A stretch of 64,000 nt of DNA from CAZPMT01 sp964587655. GTDB lineage: Bacteria > Hydrogenedentota > Hydrogenedentia > Hydrogenedentales > SLHB01. Of the stretch, positions 1-9,514 are shown piece by piece. The stretch is from contig CAZPMT010000011.1 of assembly GCA_964587655.1 (NCBI GenBank), forward strand, positions 1 through 64,000, read 5' to 3'. The position numbers were made by a program, and so were the translations under genes. The number at the start of each line of letters is the position of its first letter. Positions within the stretch are counted from its first letter, which is position 1. The notes beneath the pieces were generated by a model that was not told where the DNA came from, made no database searches, and was given only the letters and a program-made list of their open reading frames with translations.

Positions 1-47
1 GAACGGAGTCTAACATAACCCGGCAATGGCGACAAGGCCCAGTCCGT

Positions 48-2159
48 CTATTCCGCCACGGCCAGCCGCAGCCGCCATGGCTCGACGGCGGGGAGCACGA
101 AACGCTTGTAGGGGCCATCTGCTTTGCTCGCATCGATCCGCGTTTCCCGGCACTGCATGTCGACGACGTTCATGCGGCCTTTCGAGGCCAGCACGCAAAT
201 CTCGAGGTTCTCCGCGGCGTCGAGCGACGCGTTCAGCAACGCTATGGCGATGCCGCCGTTCTCACGGACGCGCGTCCACAAGTTCACGCGGTGAAACGAG
301 CCCACGTATGCTGGCAAGGTATCGCGCGACAGCCACCGCATGATTGCTTTCATCTGCGAGGACTTGCTCAGATTGTGCAACTGGCTCCACGGATAGTACC
401 CGGTGACGCACACGCGTCCGCCCAACTCGTTCTCGAACACGCCGAGGCAGCACGGCGCCACCTCCTGATACGTGTAATCAATGATCCGCGCGAGCGACAG
501 GCACGTTTCGGCCGCAGGCGCAAACGCGTATGCGGGGCAGCGCCAGAACGATTGGCGTCCGTCGCGTCGTCTGCCTGCGAAAACTGTGTTGAGTGCATGC
601 TCTGTGAACTGCTCCATGCAGTCGTGATCCAGCGTCCGCTCCACCGTGAAGCCTGTGAGTTTCCCGTAGCCCATCTCATTCAAGCGGGTGAGCGCGTCCG
701 CGTCCATGTACACGCCGGACGACAGCATGCGGCGCACCTCCGCGTCAGTAAGCGCGAGCGGCGTATCGCCGGAGAGCGCCGTTACCCGAGCGTGTTCCGC
801 GCCGTAAGCGGGCGGAAGCCCGAGCGTATACAATGCGTCAGCGTGGCTTGTTCCCGGGTCTGATTTCGGCCCGTCGAACCAATCGGCGGTAGCGTTGACA
901 GCGGCAAAACTGTTCTTGTTCCATCCTGTATGCACACCGGTCGCCGGAGTGCGGCCCAGTTCCCGCGCCAGACGGTCGAGGAACGGCCGTACGCCGCGCA
1001 ATGTGGCTGCCAGCGGCTCATACTCGTCCAGCGGCTCCTCGTACATCGAGAGCACGTTGAACGCCGCGCCCGTGCAGCCGCCGGCTATGTAGGCGGCTGA
1101 TTCGACGGCCGTCGCGTGGGCGCTCTTTCGCAGGCGTTGATACGGGAAGCTTTCGATCTCGGATTGGATCGATGCGACCGACGGCGGGAGAAGAACTATC
1201 TGCCGCCCGATCTGATGGGCCTTTTGCGCGATGCCGTCGAGCCATTCGTCCGTGTAGTTGCCGCCGCCGGGCCGCCACATCACCTCGGCGTGCGTGGGTC
1301 CAGACAAGGCCGCCGCCCAACCGTCAAAATCGAAACCCTCAAAGAAACGCTCGCCCGTCATGAAACCCAGCGGCAGGCCTGGCTTCATCGCGTGCACCGT
1401 CTGTTCGATCAATTCGAGCAGCCGGATCATCGTCCTCCGATTGTGGTCCAGCCAGGCGTTGCGCACCTCGAGTTTCGCATCGAGGCCGGTTTCGTTGAAG
1501 GCCGCGCGCAACGAGGGCCGGTCGTACTTCTTGCCGCTCTCCTTCTCGAACAGGCCGAGGCACGTGTCGCAGAAACAGCCGCATCGAATCGGCGTATGTC
1601 CGAACAGCCGCACGTCGTCGTCGACCCAGATGTAGTCCGGCCCCGCGGCCGCCACCGCCTTGTACACTTCAGCGATGTAGCCCCGCATTCCCTCGTCATT
1701 CGGGCAGAATGCCCCCTGGACCACGCCGCCGGCCAGGTCGGTCATCCGCGTATAGCCGGCGGCCAGCGAGTTTGGCAGATTCTCGTCATGGTGGCCGAGC
1801 GTCGCCAGCACATTGATGCCCGATCGGTAGCCCAATGCGCGCGCCGCAACCATCCGTTGCGCGAGGATCTCCGCGCGGCGCTGGATGATTTCCAGCGGAA
1901 GCGGCGGGTGCGTCTCAGACGTGAAGAAAGTGATTTCGTCCGTCACGCCCTTGTACTTTTCGAAGACGTCCAATAGCGCGCGGAACCGGACGTCGTTTAT
2001 CCACTGCGGGACGCCGATGCGAAAAGAGATGAAGGCCTTGTCCACGTTCTTTCCCTCCATTGCCGCCTGCGACAGCGCCGGCAGAGCGTTCCACAGGCCA
2101 GCGCCCAGGGCCGCCGTCGATGACACCTGCAGGAACTTCCGCCGACTCACATCAGTCAT
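48..2159 (-). CDS. Tat-exported putative TIM-barrel glycoside hydrolase-like protein
   Basis: 703 aa. It starts with a twin-arginine leader (SRRKFLQVSS, then a hydrophobic Ala/Gly stretch), so it is probably exported folded. Upstream of the ATG is GGGAGG at 8 nt. The mid region has WVDDDVRLFGH followed by a Cys-rich segment (CGCFCDTC), a layout I associate with exported TIM-barrel hydrolase-like proteins of environmental PVC-type genomes, where acidic residues near the barrel strand ends are catalytic and the cysteines bind metal. The rest looks like an alpha/beta barrel plus a C-terminal beta domain. Substrate is unknown. Nearby oxidoreductases and mannosidases suggest carbohydrate. I cannot name the family, so the hydrolase role is inference. 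The Tat signal is directly visible. Confidence 0.72.
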   Translation of the reverse strand: MTDVSRRKFLQVSSTAALGAGLWNALPALSQAAMEGKNVDKAFISFRIGVPQWINDVRFRALLDVFEKYKGVTDEITFFTSETHPPLPLEIIQRRAEILAQRMVAARALGYRSGINVLATLGHHDENLPNSLAAGYTRMTDLAGGVVQGAFCPNDEGMRGYIAEVYKAVAAAGPDYIWVDDDVRLFGHTPIRCGCFCDTCLGLFEKESGKKYDRPSLRAAFNETGLDAKLEVRNAWLDHNRRTMIRLLELIEQTVHAMKPGLPLGFMTGERFFEGFDFDGWAAALSGPTHAEVMWRPGGGNYTDEWLDGIAQKAHQIGRQIVLLPPSVASIQSEIESFPYQRLRKSAHATAVESAAYIAGGCTGAAFNVLSMYEEPLDEYEPLAATLRGVRPFLDRLARELGRTPATGVHTGWNKNSFAAVNATADWFDGPKSDPGTSHADALYTLGLPPAYGAEHARVTALSGDTPLALTDAEVRRMLSSGVYMDADALTRLNEMGYGKLTGFTVERTLDHDCMEQFTEHALNTVFAGRRRDGRQSFWRCPAYAFAPAAETCLSLARIIDYTYQEVAPCCLGVFENELGGRVCVTGYYPWSQLHNLSKSSQMKAIMRWLSRDTLPAYVGSFHRVNLWTRVRENGGIAIALLNASLDAAENLEICVLASKGRMNVVDMQCRETRIDASKADGPYKRFVLPAVEPWRLRLAVAE

Positions 2160-2514
2160 ACGCTCCAGCCTCCCGCCGCGTTCGTTCTTTCATTCGCGGG
2201 GGCATTCCAAAGTGAGATAATGGCCCATCTCTCATTGCCGTTCAAGATACGGCTTCTGATTTCCATGAAGCCAAGGGCGCAGACACTGCACTTTGTGTGC
2301 CCCGAGTTGAGTCTCGTGCGGACCAAACCCCTTGGATACGAAGCGTGGGTCGTTTTCCGCCGTCTATTCATGAGAATTGCGCTGGATCCCGTGCGCCCCA
2401 ACTACATCATGCATGGGTCAGCGGTCTGCAGTGGGGACCTCGATAAGACAGCCGGCTTGATTGACGAAGCGTTGCGCAAGGGCTAGAGTGTACAGGCCGA
2501 GAGAAAGGACAAGA
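2160..2514. other. intergenic region with a possible aminotransferase-tail remnant
   Basis: 355 nt between a divergent pair of genes. It must hold both promoters, but I see no confident -35/-10 boxes. A plus-strand open frame ends at 2486, and its last ~35 codons read like the C-terminal tail of a class-III aminotransferase (see the separate entry). Nothing else is evident. Confidence 0.4.
2371..2486 (+). pseudogene. possible C-terminal remnant of a class-III aminotransferase
   Basis: The frame encodes NYIMHGSAVCSGDLDKTAGL and then IDEALRKG before TAG. The spacing of a short hydrophobic segment, a D-D/L-D-K-T motif and an amphipathic I-D-E-A-L tail resembles the end of glutamate-1-semialdehyde-type or aspartate aminotransferase-family proteins (usually H-T-D-E-D-I-D-T-L...EAL). 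No catalytic domain precedes it, so if real it is a decayed gene end. It could be chance coding in a GC-rich sequence. Confidence 0.25.
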
Positions 2515-4977
2515 GTGTTGAACGCGGAATCGGGCAGGGTAAGGCGGATCGCCCTAGGTTTGGGCGGGGGCCTCGTTGTTCTTTGTGTGTTGCTGGCCTT
2601 GTGGATATGGCGACGGTCGGAACCTGAGCCGCCCGCCGCATCGTCGCGCGACACTGTCGAGATCAGCTCAGCGACGTCAGCGCCGGAAGCCCCTCAGCCG
2701 GCCGCAACGGCCAAGAAGGCGGAACAGACCATCCAGGGGACGGTGTGGTACGATCAAGAGCATAGCAAACCTGCGGCGGGCGTTAGCGTAACTGCAAGAA
2801 ACTGTGGACACCCTAACAATTCAACCCGTTCCGTGACCGACGCTGAGGGGAGATATGTCCTTCAGGCTTACGCTCCCGATACTTCGTATGCCCTTCTAGC
2901 GGAAGAGGAGGCGACGGGTCTAGTATCCGTTGAGTGTCCCGTCGTCCCTATAGCGCGAGGTGAGTCCGTCGAAAACGCGGATTTGGTTCTCGGAAAAGGC
3001 GGCAGCATCTCCGGACACGTTATCGGCGAAAGCCTCTCGTACTCTCCGCAACGGTTGTCTGCCATTCAGAGGGTGTCGTCCTTCTTGCAGTTGAGTCGCA
3101 GCGATCTTGAGAAGTCGAAGGAACGGCCTTTGACGGGGGTTGAACTAACGCTGACGGGGACGGGAAGTATTGAGATCGAGCGCACTGCCACGAGCAACGC
3201 ACAAGGCCTCTACCTGTTTGACGATCTCCCGGCCGGTTCTTACAGAATTACTCCGAAGCGTCCGCAAGGGGCAATAGTCGACGATAAAGAAGTGGTCCAG
3301 TCCGCCAAGCTGAAATATCCCGGGACTATGCAAGTTAAAGGCATTGATTTCCGTTTTCGTGTGGACGGATTGACCATCATGGGCCACGTCTCTGATACTC
3401 AGCGACAACCGTTGGCCGGCGCCGAAATTGTCGTTAAGACCCTTTATGAAAGCGAACCTGGCGCTGGTGGCGCTGACACTACTGGAACGACTAAAACCGT
3501 ATGCGATAGCGAGGGAAATTACCGCGTGGAGGCGCTTCGCACGATGACTCTAGACCATGCCCACACCTTCATGTCCTCCGGGACTGCAGCCGTGAGGCAG
3601 GTTGTTCACGCGCAGATGAAGGGTTACGAATCGGCGGAAATAATCGTGCCCGCCATAACACAAGACCTGGCGCAAACCGCCGAGGCGATTCGCCTCACGG
3701 CGGAACAGCTTGACATCGAAGGGAACAAAGGCGGCTGGTCAGGAGAACTGCCCGAGGTACAAGGTAGGGTCATCTCGGGAGTCGATTTCGTCCTAGCCAG
3801 GGGGGCGGCTGTCAGCGGGACTCTTGTTAACAGACAAGGAAGCGCCGTTACGAAATGCGGCTTGTTCCTCGAACCGCTTTATACCAAGACCGGTGATGAA
3901 CACTCTGGAAGTTCACAACTGTGGACGACAACCGACGATTCCGGCCGATTCTCCTTTGAAGCGTTAGGGCCGAATTCGTATACGTTTTACTGTTACTCCA
4001 CGGTGCCGGTGAATACACCCAACCGCCTGAATGCGGATAACGAGCCACTTACACTTGCCGCGGGCGAGAGGGTTGCCGACTATGTCGTCGTTATCGAAGG
4101 AGACGAAGACCGCGGCGGGATTGTAGGCCGCGTGCTGGATGCGGCAACAAGGACCCCGCCCAACCAATTCGAGGTCAAAGTGCTGAGCGTTGAGAGGTCA
4201 GATTCGAGCTCAGGCGGGACAGGTGAGGCCATTGTAACCGACCCCGCAAAAGGCGAGTTTGCGGTGCGCGGCGCGTCGCCGGGCGGCGTTACACTCCGTG
4301 TGGATGCCGAGGGGTATGGACCTGCCATAGAACAAGTTGAAGTCAGTCCTGGTAAATCAACGGATGTCACGATACTCTTGCCAAGAGGCGGAGGTATAGA
4401 AGGCACTGTGACCCTGAATGGGGAACCGTGGAGGAAGACTGTCATACAAGTGTATCTCAAAGAAGGCGGACCTTATCTGGACCAGTCTTTGCCCGATGAA
4501 ACCGGATATTTTCAAACCTCCGTCCTGGGAGCAGGAACTTACCTGGTTGCCGCGGAGTTAGAGCTCCCAGGGCAGTTTACAAAGAGAAGAGACTCCAAAT
4601 GGGTAACCGTCGAAGCCGATCGCATTAGGCGCGCAGACTTTTCGATGGAGGGAACTGCTACCCTTTCTGGAGTTTTTTCATTCCCCTCCACCTATAAGAA
4701 TGGGATCGTTGTTGTACGGGAAACTCGATGGCGTGATACACCCCTTCCTATCCACGATTGGCCGGCATTTTACAACCAAGTGATGGCACAGGTTTTTCTC
4801 AGAGAAGCCGGACAGTACACGATTGAGGCGTTACCCTCCGGAGATTTCATCGTGACCGGCGTCTGCTTCAATGACCCGGGTGGCGGAACGGAAGAAAAGG
4901 CGGAAATCCTCGAGTCCTCTTACGAGATACACGTGGAACCTGGAAAGTCTGTGACGCTCGATCTCGAATTGCGATAA
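2515..4977 (+). CDS. membrane-anchored protein with carboxypeptidase-regulatory-like repeats
   Basis: About 820 aa. I place the start at GTG 2515, because GAGAAAGGA lies just upstream; an in-frame TTG at 2461 overlaps the preceding open frame and has no ribosome site. Residues ~10-32 form a single membrane span followed by a Pro/Ala/Ser-rich linker, giving an N-in, outside-facing protein. The ectodomain is a string of beta-sandwich modules of the carboxypeptidase-D regulatory / Cna-B type, each with the signature G-x-V-x-D...P-x-x-G-V then T-D-x-x-G-x-Y, at least five times (for example TDAEGRYVLQ and DSEGNYRVEA). Such modules act as structural stalks or binding domains and are not enzymes by themselves. 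No peptidase domain is seen. It has no operon partner. Confidence 0.8.
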   Translation: MLNAESGRVRRIALGLGGGLVVLCVLLALWIWRRSEPEPPAASSRDTVEISSATSAPEAPQPAATAKKAEQTIQGTVWYDQEHSKPAAGVSVTARNCGHPNNSTRSVTDAEGRYVLQAYAPDTSYALLAEEEATGLVSVECPVVPIARGESVENADLVLGKGGSISGHVIGESLSYSPQRLSAIQRVSSFLQLSRSDLEKSKERPLTGVELTLTGTGSIEIERTATSNAQGLYLFDDLPAGSYRITPKRPQGAIVDDKEVVQSAKLKYPGTMQVKGIDFRFRVDGLTIMGHVSDTQRQPLAGAEIVVKTLYESEPGAGGADTTGTTKTVCDSEGNYRVEALRTMTLDHAHTFMSSGTAAVRQVVHAQMKGYESAEIIVPAITQDLAQTAEAIRLTAEQLDIEGNKGGWSGELPEVQGRVISGVDFVLARGAAVSGTLVNRQGSAVTKCGLFLEPLYTKTGDEHSGSSQLWTTTDDSGRFSFEALGPNSYTFYCYSTVPVNTPNRLNADNEPLTLAAGERVADYVVVIEGDEDRGGIVGRVLDAATRTPPNQFEVKVLSVERSDSSSGGTGEAIVTDPAKGEFAVRGASPGGVTLRVDAEGYGPAIEQVEVSPGKSTDVTILLPRGGGIEGTVTLNGEPWRKTVIQVYLKEGGPYLDQSLPDETGYFQTSVLGAGTYLVAAELELPGQFTKRRDSKWVTVEADRIRRADFSMEGTATLSGVFSFPSTYKNGIVVVRETRWRDTPLPIHDWPAFYNQVMAQVFLREAGQYTIEALPSGDFIVTGVCFNDPGGGTEEKAEILESSYEIHVEPGKSVTLDLELR

Positions 4978-5094
4978 GTTATCGCTCCCGTTCATGGGGC
5001 CGGTTCATCGACGCGCGCTGGCAATGCGGTCCGGCCGGTTGCCCGACTGTACGGAACAGAAAGACTTTCTTACACTAGGAGGGGAAAGGAAGAA

Positions 5095-6993
5095 TCAACC
5101 GGCTGCGGCGAGACGTCTTTCCTCGCGCTTGCGTTCTTCGGCGTCGATGATTGCCTTGCGCGGGCGGACGTTCTTCGGGGTGACCTCGAGGAGTTCGTCC
5201 GGCGCTATCCATTCGAGCGCCGTGTCGAGCGTAAGCTGGCGCGGCACATCGAGGCCGATGGAATGGTCTTTCCCGACGGCGCGGTGGTTGGTGAGGGCCT
5301 TCCGCTTGGTTGGGTTGCACGGCAGATCGTTCGGGCGCGAGTGCTCGCCTATGATCATCCCCTGATACACGGGGTCCATCGGTGAAACGAACAGCGTCCC
5401 GCGCTCCTGAAGATTTTCGAGACTGTAGGAAGTGGCGTCGCCGATGTCCATGCTGATCATCGAGCCGCGGCTGCGCGACACTATGTCGCCGGCCCACGGA
5501 CCGTAGCCCACAAACCGTGAGGCCATGATGCCCAGGCCGCGCGTGTCGGTGAGGAACTCGCCACGATACCCGATGAGGCCGCGCGTCGGGATCGCGAACT
5601 CGAGGCGCACCATGCCGCGCCCCTCGTTATACATGTGCGTGATCTCGCCTCTCCGTTGCGATACCCTCTCGATGACGACCCCCTGGTGTTCAAAGGGAAC
5701 ATCGATGGTCAGTTCTTCCATGGGTTCGAGAATGCGCCCCTTGTCGTCCGTCCGCGTGATGACCTCCGGCGGCGATACGCAAAGCTCCATGCCTTCCCGG
5801 CGCATCTCCTCGATAAGGATCGCGAGATGGAGTTCGCCCCGGCCCGAAACCTTCAACCCGTCCTTGCGACCGATGTCCTCGACGCGCAGCGCTACGTTCG
5901 TGCGAAGTTCGCGTTCGAGACGCGTCCGGAGTTGGCGGACAGTCACGGCATTTCCGTCGCGTCCGGCGAACGGGCCCGTATTGACGAGCAACAGCATGGA
6001 GACCGTCGGCTCCTCGATCTCGAGCGGCGGCAACCCCGCGTTTTCGATTTCCAGAGCGGCGATCGTATCGCCGATGCAGATCTCTTTCGGCCCGGCAATC
6101 GTCACGATGTCCCCGGCAACCGCCTCGTCGACGGTGACGGCGTCCAGTCCGCGGGTGACCCATATGTAGTTCACCCGTTCCGGAAAAACGCCGCTGATCT
6201 CGAAATCCTCATCGCGCACGGAGGCCTTTTTCTCCGCCAGCAGCGCGTGTTTCCATCGCGTGGTCACGCGGTTGATATCCTGGCCCTTCCGCAGCGTGCC
6301 CTGAAGCACCCGGCCCGTGCCCGTACGTCCGATATGATCGCGCCAGCCCATGGTGCTCACCTGCATCAGGAACGGCGCGTCGGGATCGCCGTGAGGCGCG
6401 GGCGCCTTCTCCACGATCGTCTCGAAAAGGGCTTCGATGCCTTCCCGGGGATCCTTATCGAGATCGCGGACGATCCACCCGTGCAGTCCGGAGCCATACA
6501 ACGTGGCGAAATCGCATTGCTCGTCGTTCGCGCCCAGCTCGACGAAGAGGTCGAACGTCTTGTGCAGCGCGTCGACCGGATCGGACAGTGGCCGATCTAC
6601 CTTGTTAACGATCACAATCGGGCGCAGCCCAAGCCGCAACGACCGCATGAGCACGTACCGCGTCTGCGGCATCGGCCCTTCATTCGCGTCGACCAGCAGC
6701 AACACCGAGTCCACCATCGACAGTATCCGCTCGACCTCGCCTGAAAAATCCGCGTGGCCCGGAGTGTCGATGATGTTGATGCGATAGCCGTTCCACTCGA
6801 CCGAACAGTGTTTAGCGCGGATCGTGATTCCGCGCTCCCGTTCGAGTTCGTTATTATCCATCACGCGCTCGGTGACCCGCGCATTCTCGCGAAACATGCG
6901 CGTCGCCCGGAAGATGCTGTCGATCAGCGTCGTCTTCCCGTGGTCGATGTGCGCGATAATCGCCACATTCCGAATCTTTTCAATGGAACTCAT
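5095..6993 (-). CDS. typA: translational GTPase TypA/BipA
   Basis: 632 aa, ribosome-binding GTPase of the EF-G family that helps 50S assembly and stress adaptation. All G motifs are present: AHIDHGKTTL near residue 15 (G1), ERERGITI (G2), DTPGHADF (G3), NKVDRP (G4). Domain II, the EF-G-like domain III/V and the BipA-specific C-terminal domain (GMIIGEHSRPNDLPCNPTK) follow in normal order and length. I prefer ATG 6993 over the adjacent TTG at 6996, with AGG about 8 nt upstream. It stands alone between unrelated genes and looks intact. This is one of the safest calls in the window. Confidence 0.97.
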   Translation of the reverse strand: MSSIEKIRNVAIIAHIDHGKTTLIDSIFRATRMFRENARVTERVMDNNELERERGITIRAKHCSVEWNGYRINIIDTPGHADFSGEVERILSMVDSVLLLVDANEGPMPQTRYVLMRSLRLGLRPIVIVNKVDRPLSDPVDALHKTFDLFVELGANDEQCDFATLYGSGLHGWIVRDLDKDPREGIEALFETIVEKAPAPHGDPDAPFLMQVSTMGWRDHIGRTGTGRVLQGTLRKGQDINRVTTRWKHALLAEKKASVRDEDFEISGVFPERVNYIWVTRGLDAVTVDEAVAGDIVTIAGPKEICIGDTIAALEIENAGLPPLEIEEPTVSMLLLVNTGPFAGRDGNAVTVRQLRTRLERELRTNVALRVEDIGRKDGLKVSGRGELHLAILIEEMRREGMELCVSPPEVITRTDDKGRILEPMEELTIDVPFEHQGVVIERVSQRRGEITHMYNEGRGMVRLEFAIPTRGLIGYRGEFLTDTRGLGIMASRFVGYGPWAGDIVSRSRGSMISMDIGDATSYSLENLQERGTLFVSPMDPVYQGMIIGEHSRPNDLPCNPTKRKALTNHRAVGKDHSIGLDVPRQLTLDTALEWIAPDELLEVTPKNVRPRKAIIDAEERKREERRLAAAG

Positions 6994-7114
6994 CAAGAAA
7001 CCTGCCTTCAGAAAACTGTGAAGAACCGCCCCAATCGGCGAGTAGTGTACGAAGATCTGAATTGTAGCAGAAACGCCGTCCGGAAAGCAAGAAAAGTGTG
7101 GGGCAAGGGCCTGC

Positions 7115-7885
7115 TCATGCCGGATTCGCTTCGATCCATATCATGATTCGGTAGCAGTTCCCGAAGTGCACGCGGCAGAGGAACGGGGTGAGGAAGCGCA
7201 GGAGGGCTTGAAAGAGCGCGTTGCCACGGCCGGGCCAGCCGCACATGAGGACGCTCCACGTCCAGACCCACAAGGCGATGGGCGCGTTCTTCTCGCACGT
7301 CACGTGGCGCGCGTTTCCTGCCGCCACCGTCAGTTCTCGCATCACCGTGTTCGCGTCGGGTAGCCCCGCGATGTTGTGTTCTTCGAGCCAGTGAATTGTC
7401 CCGCCGGTGTAACGCCGGTACGCGTCGCGGATGCGGCGCTCGGCCTCCTCGGCGTTCGCTCCGGATGGAAACGCCACTACCGCCAATCCGCTGCCGGCAA
7501 GAGTCCGCAGGATCTCAATGCCCGTGAGGCTGCGCTTGTCTTCGGGAAGATGCTCGTAGGTGTCGGCGCACACGCACGCGTCGATGGTCTTATCGCGGAA
7601 GGGAAGGGCCGAGGCGTCGGCCATGACTGCCAGGACGTTCTGCGTCGCGCGGGCTTCACGCAGGCTGTCCAGGTTAACATCCAACGCGACGATCCGCGCG
7701 CCGGGCGCTTTGAGGAATCGCGCCAGACCGTTCGCATTCGCGCCGATCTCGAGGATCGTCTTCGATGTCAGGTTGCCGCGTTCGAGCCGTTTCGCAATCG
7801 GGACATAGCGCAACGCCCAATCGGGATAACCTCGGCCGTCTTTCTCCGCGTACATGCGCAGACGTTGTCCGAGACGCTCAAGCAC
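7115..7885 (-). CDS. class I SAM-dependent methyltransferase (surface polysaccharide operon)
   Basis: 256 aa. Start is GTG 7885, overlapping the flippase stop by 8 nt, with GGAGGG 9 nt upstream inside the flippase gene, so translation is probably coupled. Rossmann motif I is ILEIGANANGLARFL; the acidic residue after strand 2 is in IVALDVNLDSL; motif IV region is CVCADTYEHLPED, typical of methyltransferase family 11. The C-terminus is hydrophobic and ends in an aromatic-rich helix, hinting at membrane association, which fits a lipid-linked glycan substrate. It is the third gene of the operon after a glycosyltransferase and a flippase. The methyl acceptor is unknown. Confidence 0.82.
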   Translation of the reverse strand: MLERLGQRLRMYAEKDGRGYPDWALRYVPIAKRLERGNLTSKTILEIGANANGLARFLKAPGARIVALDVNLDSLREARATQNVLAVMADASALPFRDKTIDACVCADTYEHLPEDKRSLTGIEILRTLAGSGLAVVAFPSGANAEEAERRIRDAYRRYTGGTIHWLEEHNIAGLPDANTVMRELTVAAGNARHVTCEKNAPIALWVWTWSVLMCGWPGRGNALFQALLRFLTPFLCRVHFGNCYRIMIWIEANPA

Positions 7886-9488
7886 GGGATGCGGCCCTCC
7901 GCGTCAGTGCGCGAAACCCCGGTATCCGCTTCAAGCCGAGCACGTTTCCAAGGAAGTCCACGTCGAATCCGTTCAGAAAGGGAGCGAAGTAGATAAGGCC
8001 GAGATAGCTCGCGCCGAAAGCCGCCGCGCAAATGCCGAGCGAGATCGCGTTCGGGACACGCCCTACAAGGCCGTGACCCAGCACGTCCGCGATTAGGCAT
8101 ACGGCAAATCCGGGAACAGACGCGAGCGCGGGCCAGAGCATTGCGGAACGAAGGACCTCTCCAACGCGGACGTCGACCACGGAGCGCATCGCCGCGAGAA
8201 ACCATCCGCACGCGAGGAACATGGAAATGGCCGTGCCGAGCGCGACTCCATACAGGCCCAAGGGAAACACGAGCAGGATCGTCAACAGGATGTTCGAGAC
8301 CATCGCAAGGATGCCGGCCTTCATTTGCACGTCGGGGCGTCCTTTGCCGAGTGCGATGCTGACGCCGGCCCCCGGCAGGATGTTGGCCAGGTATCCGAGC
8401 GCAAGAATGCGGCTGACCCAGGCCGCGGTCTCGAGATCGGGCACGGATGATCCCATCCATGCGCGCATCAACGTCCCTGAAGATCCCACGCAAAACGCTA
8501 CAAGCGGCAGCGTGACCACGGCGACGTATTTCGAGGACACCAAGTACAGGCGGCGCAGACGTTCGCTGTCGCCGCGCGCATCGAGGTCGGATGCGGCGGG
8601 AAGGAGCGCAGTCACGAGCAGCGCGGGGACCTGCCGCATCTTACCGGCGAGTTCTTCGCCGATGTAGTACACGCCCACGAGGCCGAGCTTCCTGTAGACG
8701 ATGCCGACGATCATTCGATCCGTCTGAAACGTGACGAGGTTGGACAAACGCGAGACCTGCGCGCGCCAGCCGAATCGGAAAAGGGCGCGCAGTGTCTCTT
8801 TTCCGATGCACCGGGGGGAGATCCTCAATCCGGGGACCAGCACGAAGGCGGCGATGATCGCCATGCCCCCGAAAAAGGCGAACACGATCGCGTTGGCGTA
8901 AAGCAGTCCGCGCACGCCGTGGCCCGTCTCGAGGAACAGGACCGTCGCGAGCACTTTGATGATGGATGCGACGAAGCCCACGATATTCGTGACCTCCATT
9001 CGCTGGAGACCGGCTTGGACCGCCGACATTGCACCGATGCAGTTGGATGCCGCGAACAGGACAAGACCCCAGCGCAGCAGAAAGCGCACGTCATTGAGGA
9101 ATGCGGCCTGCGCGAGGTCCTGCGTCCGATTCGGATCGAGTTTGCGCAGGAGTTCGATGAGCAGATCCACGCAAGGCCAGCAAACGGCGACGAGAATCGC
9201 CCCGAAAAGCAGATAGAAGAACAATCCCGTGCTGACGACGGAGGAAATGCCGTCTTTGTCCTTGCACGCGGCGCGCTCGGCGATGAACTTGGTGAATCCG
9301 CTGCCCATGCCGAGGTCGAACAGCGCGACGTAACCCGTGAAGACGGAGATGAGCCCCCACAAACCCCATCCGGCCACACCGACCTTCTGGACGATGTAGG
9401 CGGCGAGGATTATGTTGCAGACCGCTTCCCACATGCGCCCCGCGGCGTTGAAGGCCGTGTTCCGGGCGATGGTGCGCGCGACGGACAT
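7878..9488 (-). CDS. polysaccharide flippase (MATE/MOP superfamily, Wzx-like)
   Basis: 536 aa polytopic membrane protein with about 14 predicted hydrophobic helices evenly spread. It belongs by appearance to the oligosaccharidyl-lipid flippase branch of the MOP superfamily: N-terminal ARNTAFNAAGRMWEAVCNII, loop FDLGMGSGFTKFIAE (the conserved D-L-G-x-x-x-x-x-x-K/R-x-x-A-E signature near residue 60) and a central R-rich loop (FQTDRMIVGIVY). It would flip an undecaprenyl-linked oligosaccharide across the inner membrane. GAGGAC precedes the ATG. It begins 26 nt after the glycosyltransferase stop and overlaps the methyltransferase, giving a compact three-gene operon. Confidence 0.88.
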   Translation of the reverse strand: MSVARTIARNTAFNAAGRMWEAVCNIILAAYIVQKVGVAGWGLWGLISVFTGYVALFDLGMGSGFTKFIAERAACKDKDGISSVVSTGLFFYLLFGAILVAVCWPCVDLLIELLRKLDPNRTQDLAQAAFLNDVRFLLRWGLVLFAASNCIGAMSAVQAGLQRMEVTNIVGFVASIIKVLATVLFLETGHGVRGLLYANAIVFAFFGGMAIIAAFVLVPGLRISPRCIGKETLRALFRFGWRAQVSRLSNLVTFQTDRMIVGIVYRKLGLVGVYYIGEELAGKMRQVPALLVTALLPAASDLDARGDSERLRRLYLVSSKYVAVVTLPLVAFCVGSSGTLMRAWMGSSVPDLETAAWVSRILALGYLANILPGAGVSIALGKGRPDVQMKAGILAMVSNILLTILLVFPLGLYGVALGTAISMFLACGWFLAAMRSVVDVRVGEVLRSAMLWPALASVPGFAVCLIADVLGHGLVGRVPNAISLGICAAAFGASYLGLIYFAPFLNGFDVDFLGNVLGLKRIPGFRALTRRAASRA

Positions 9489-9514
9489 GTCACGTCCTCT
9501 TCTTGCCGCGCGTG

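Noticed and set aside
5635..6744. Long plus-strand open frame opposite typA
   Set aside because: Antisense shadow of a highly conserved gene; no domain or ribosome site.
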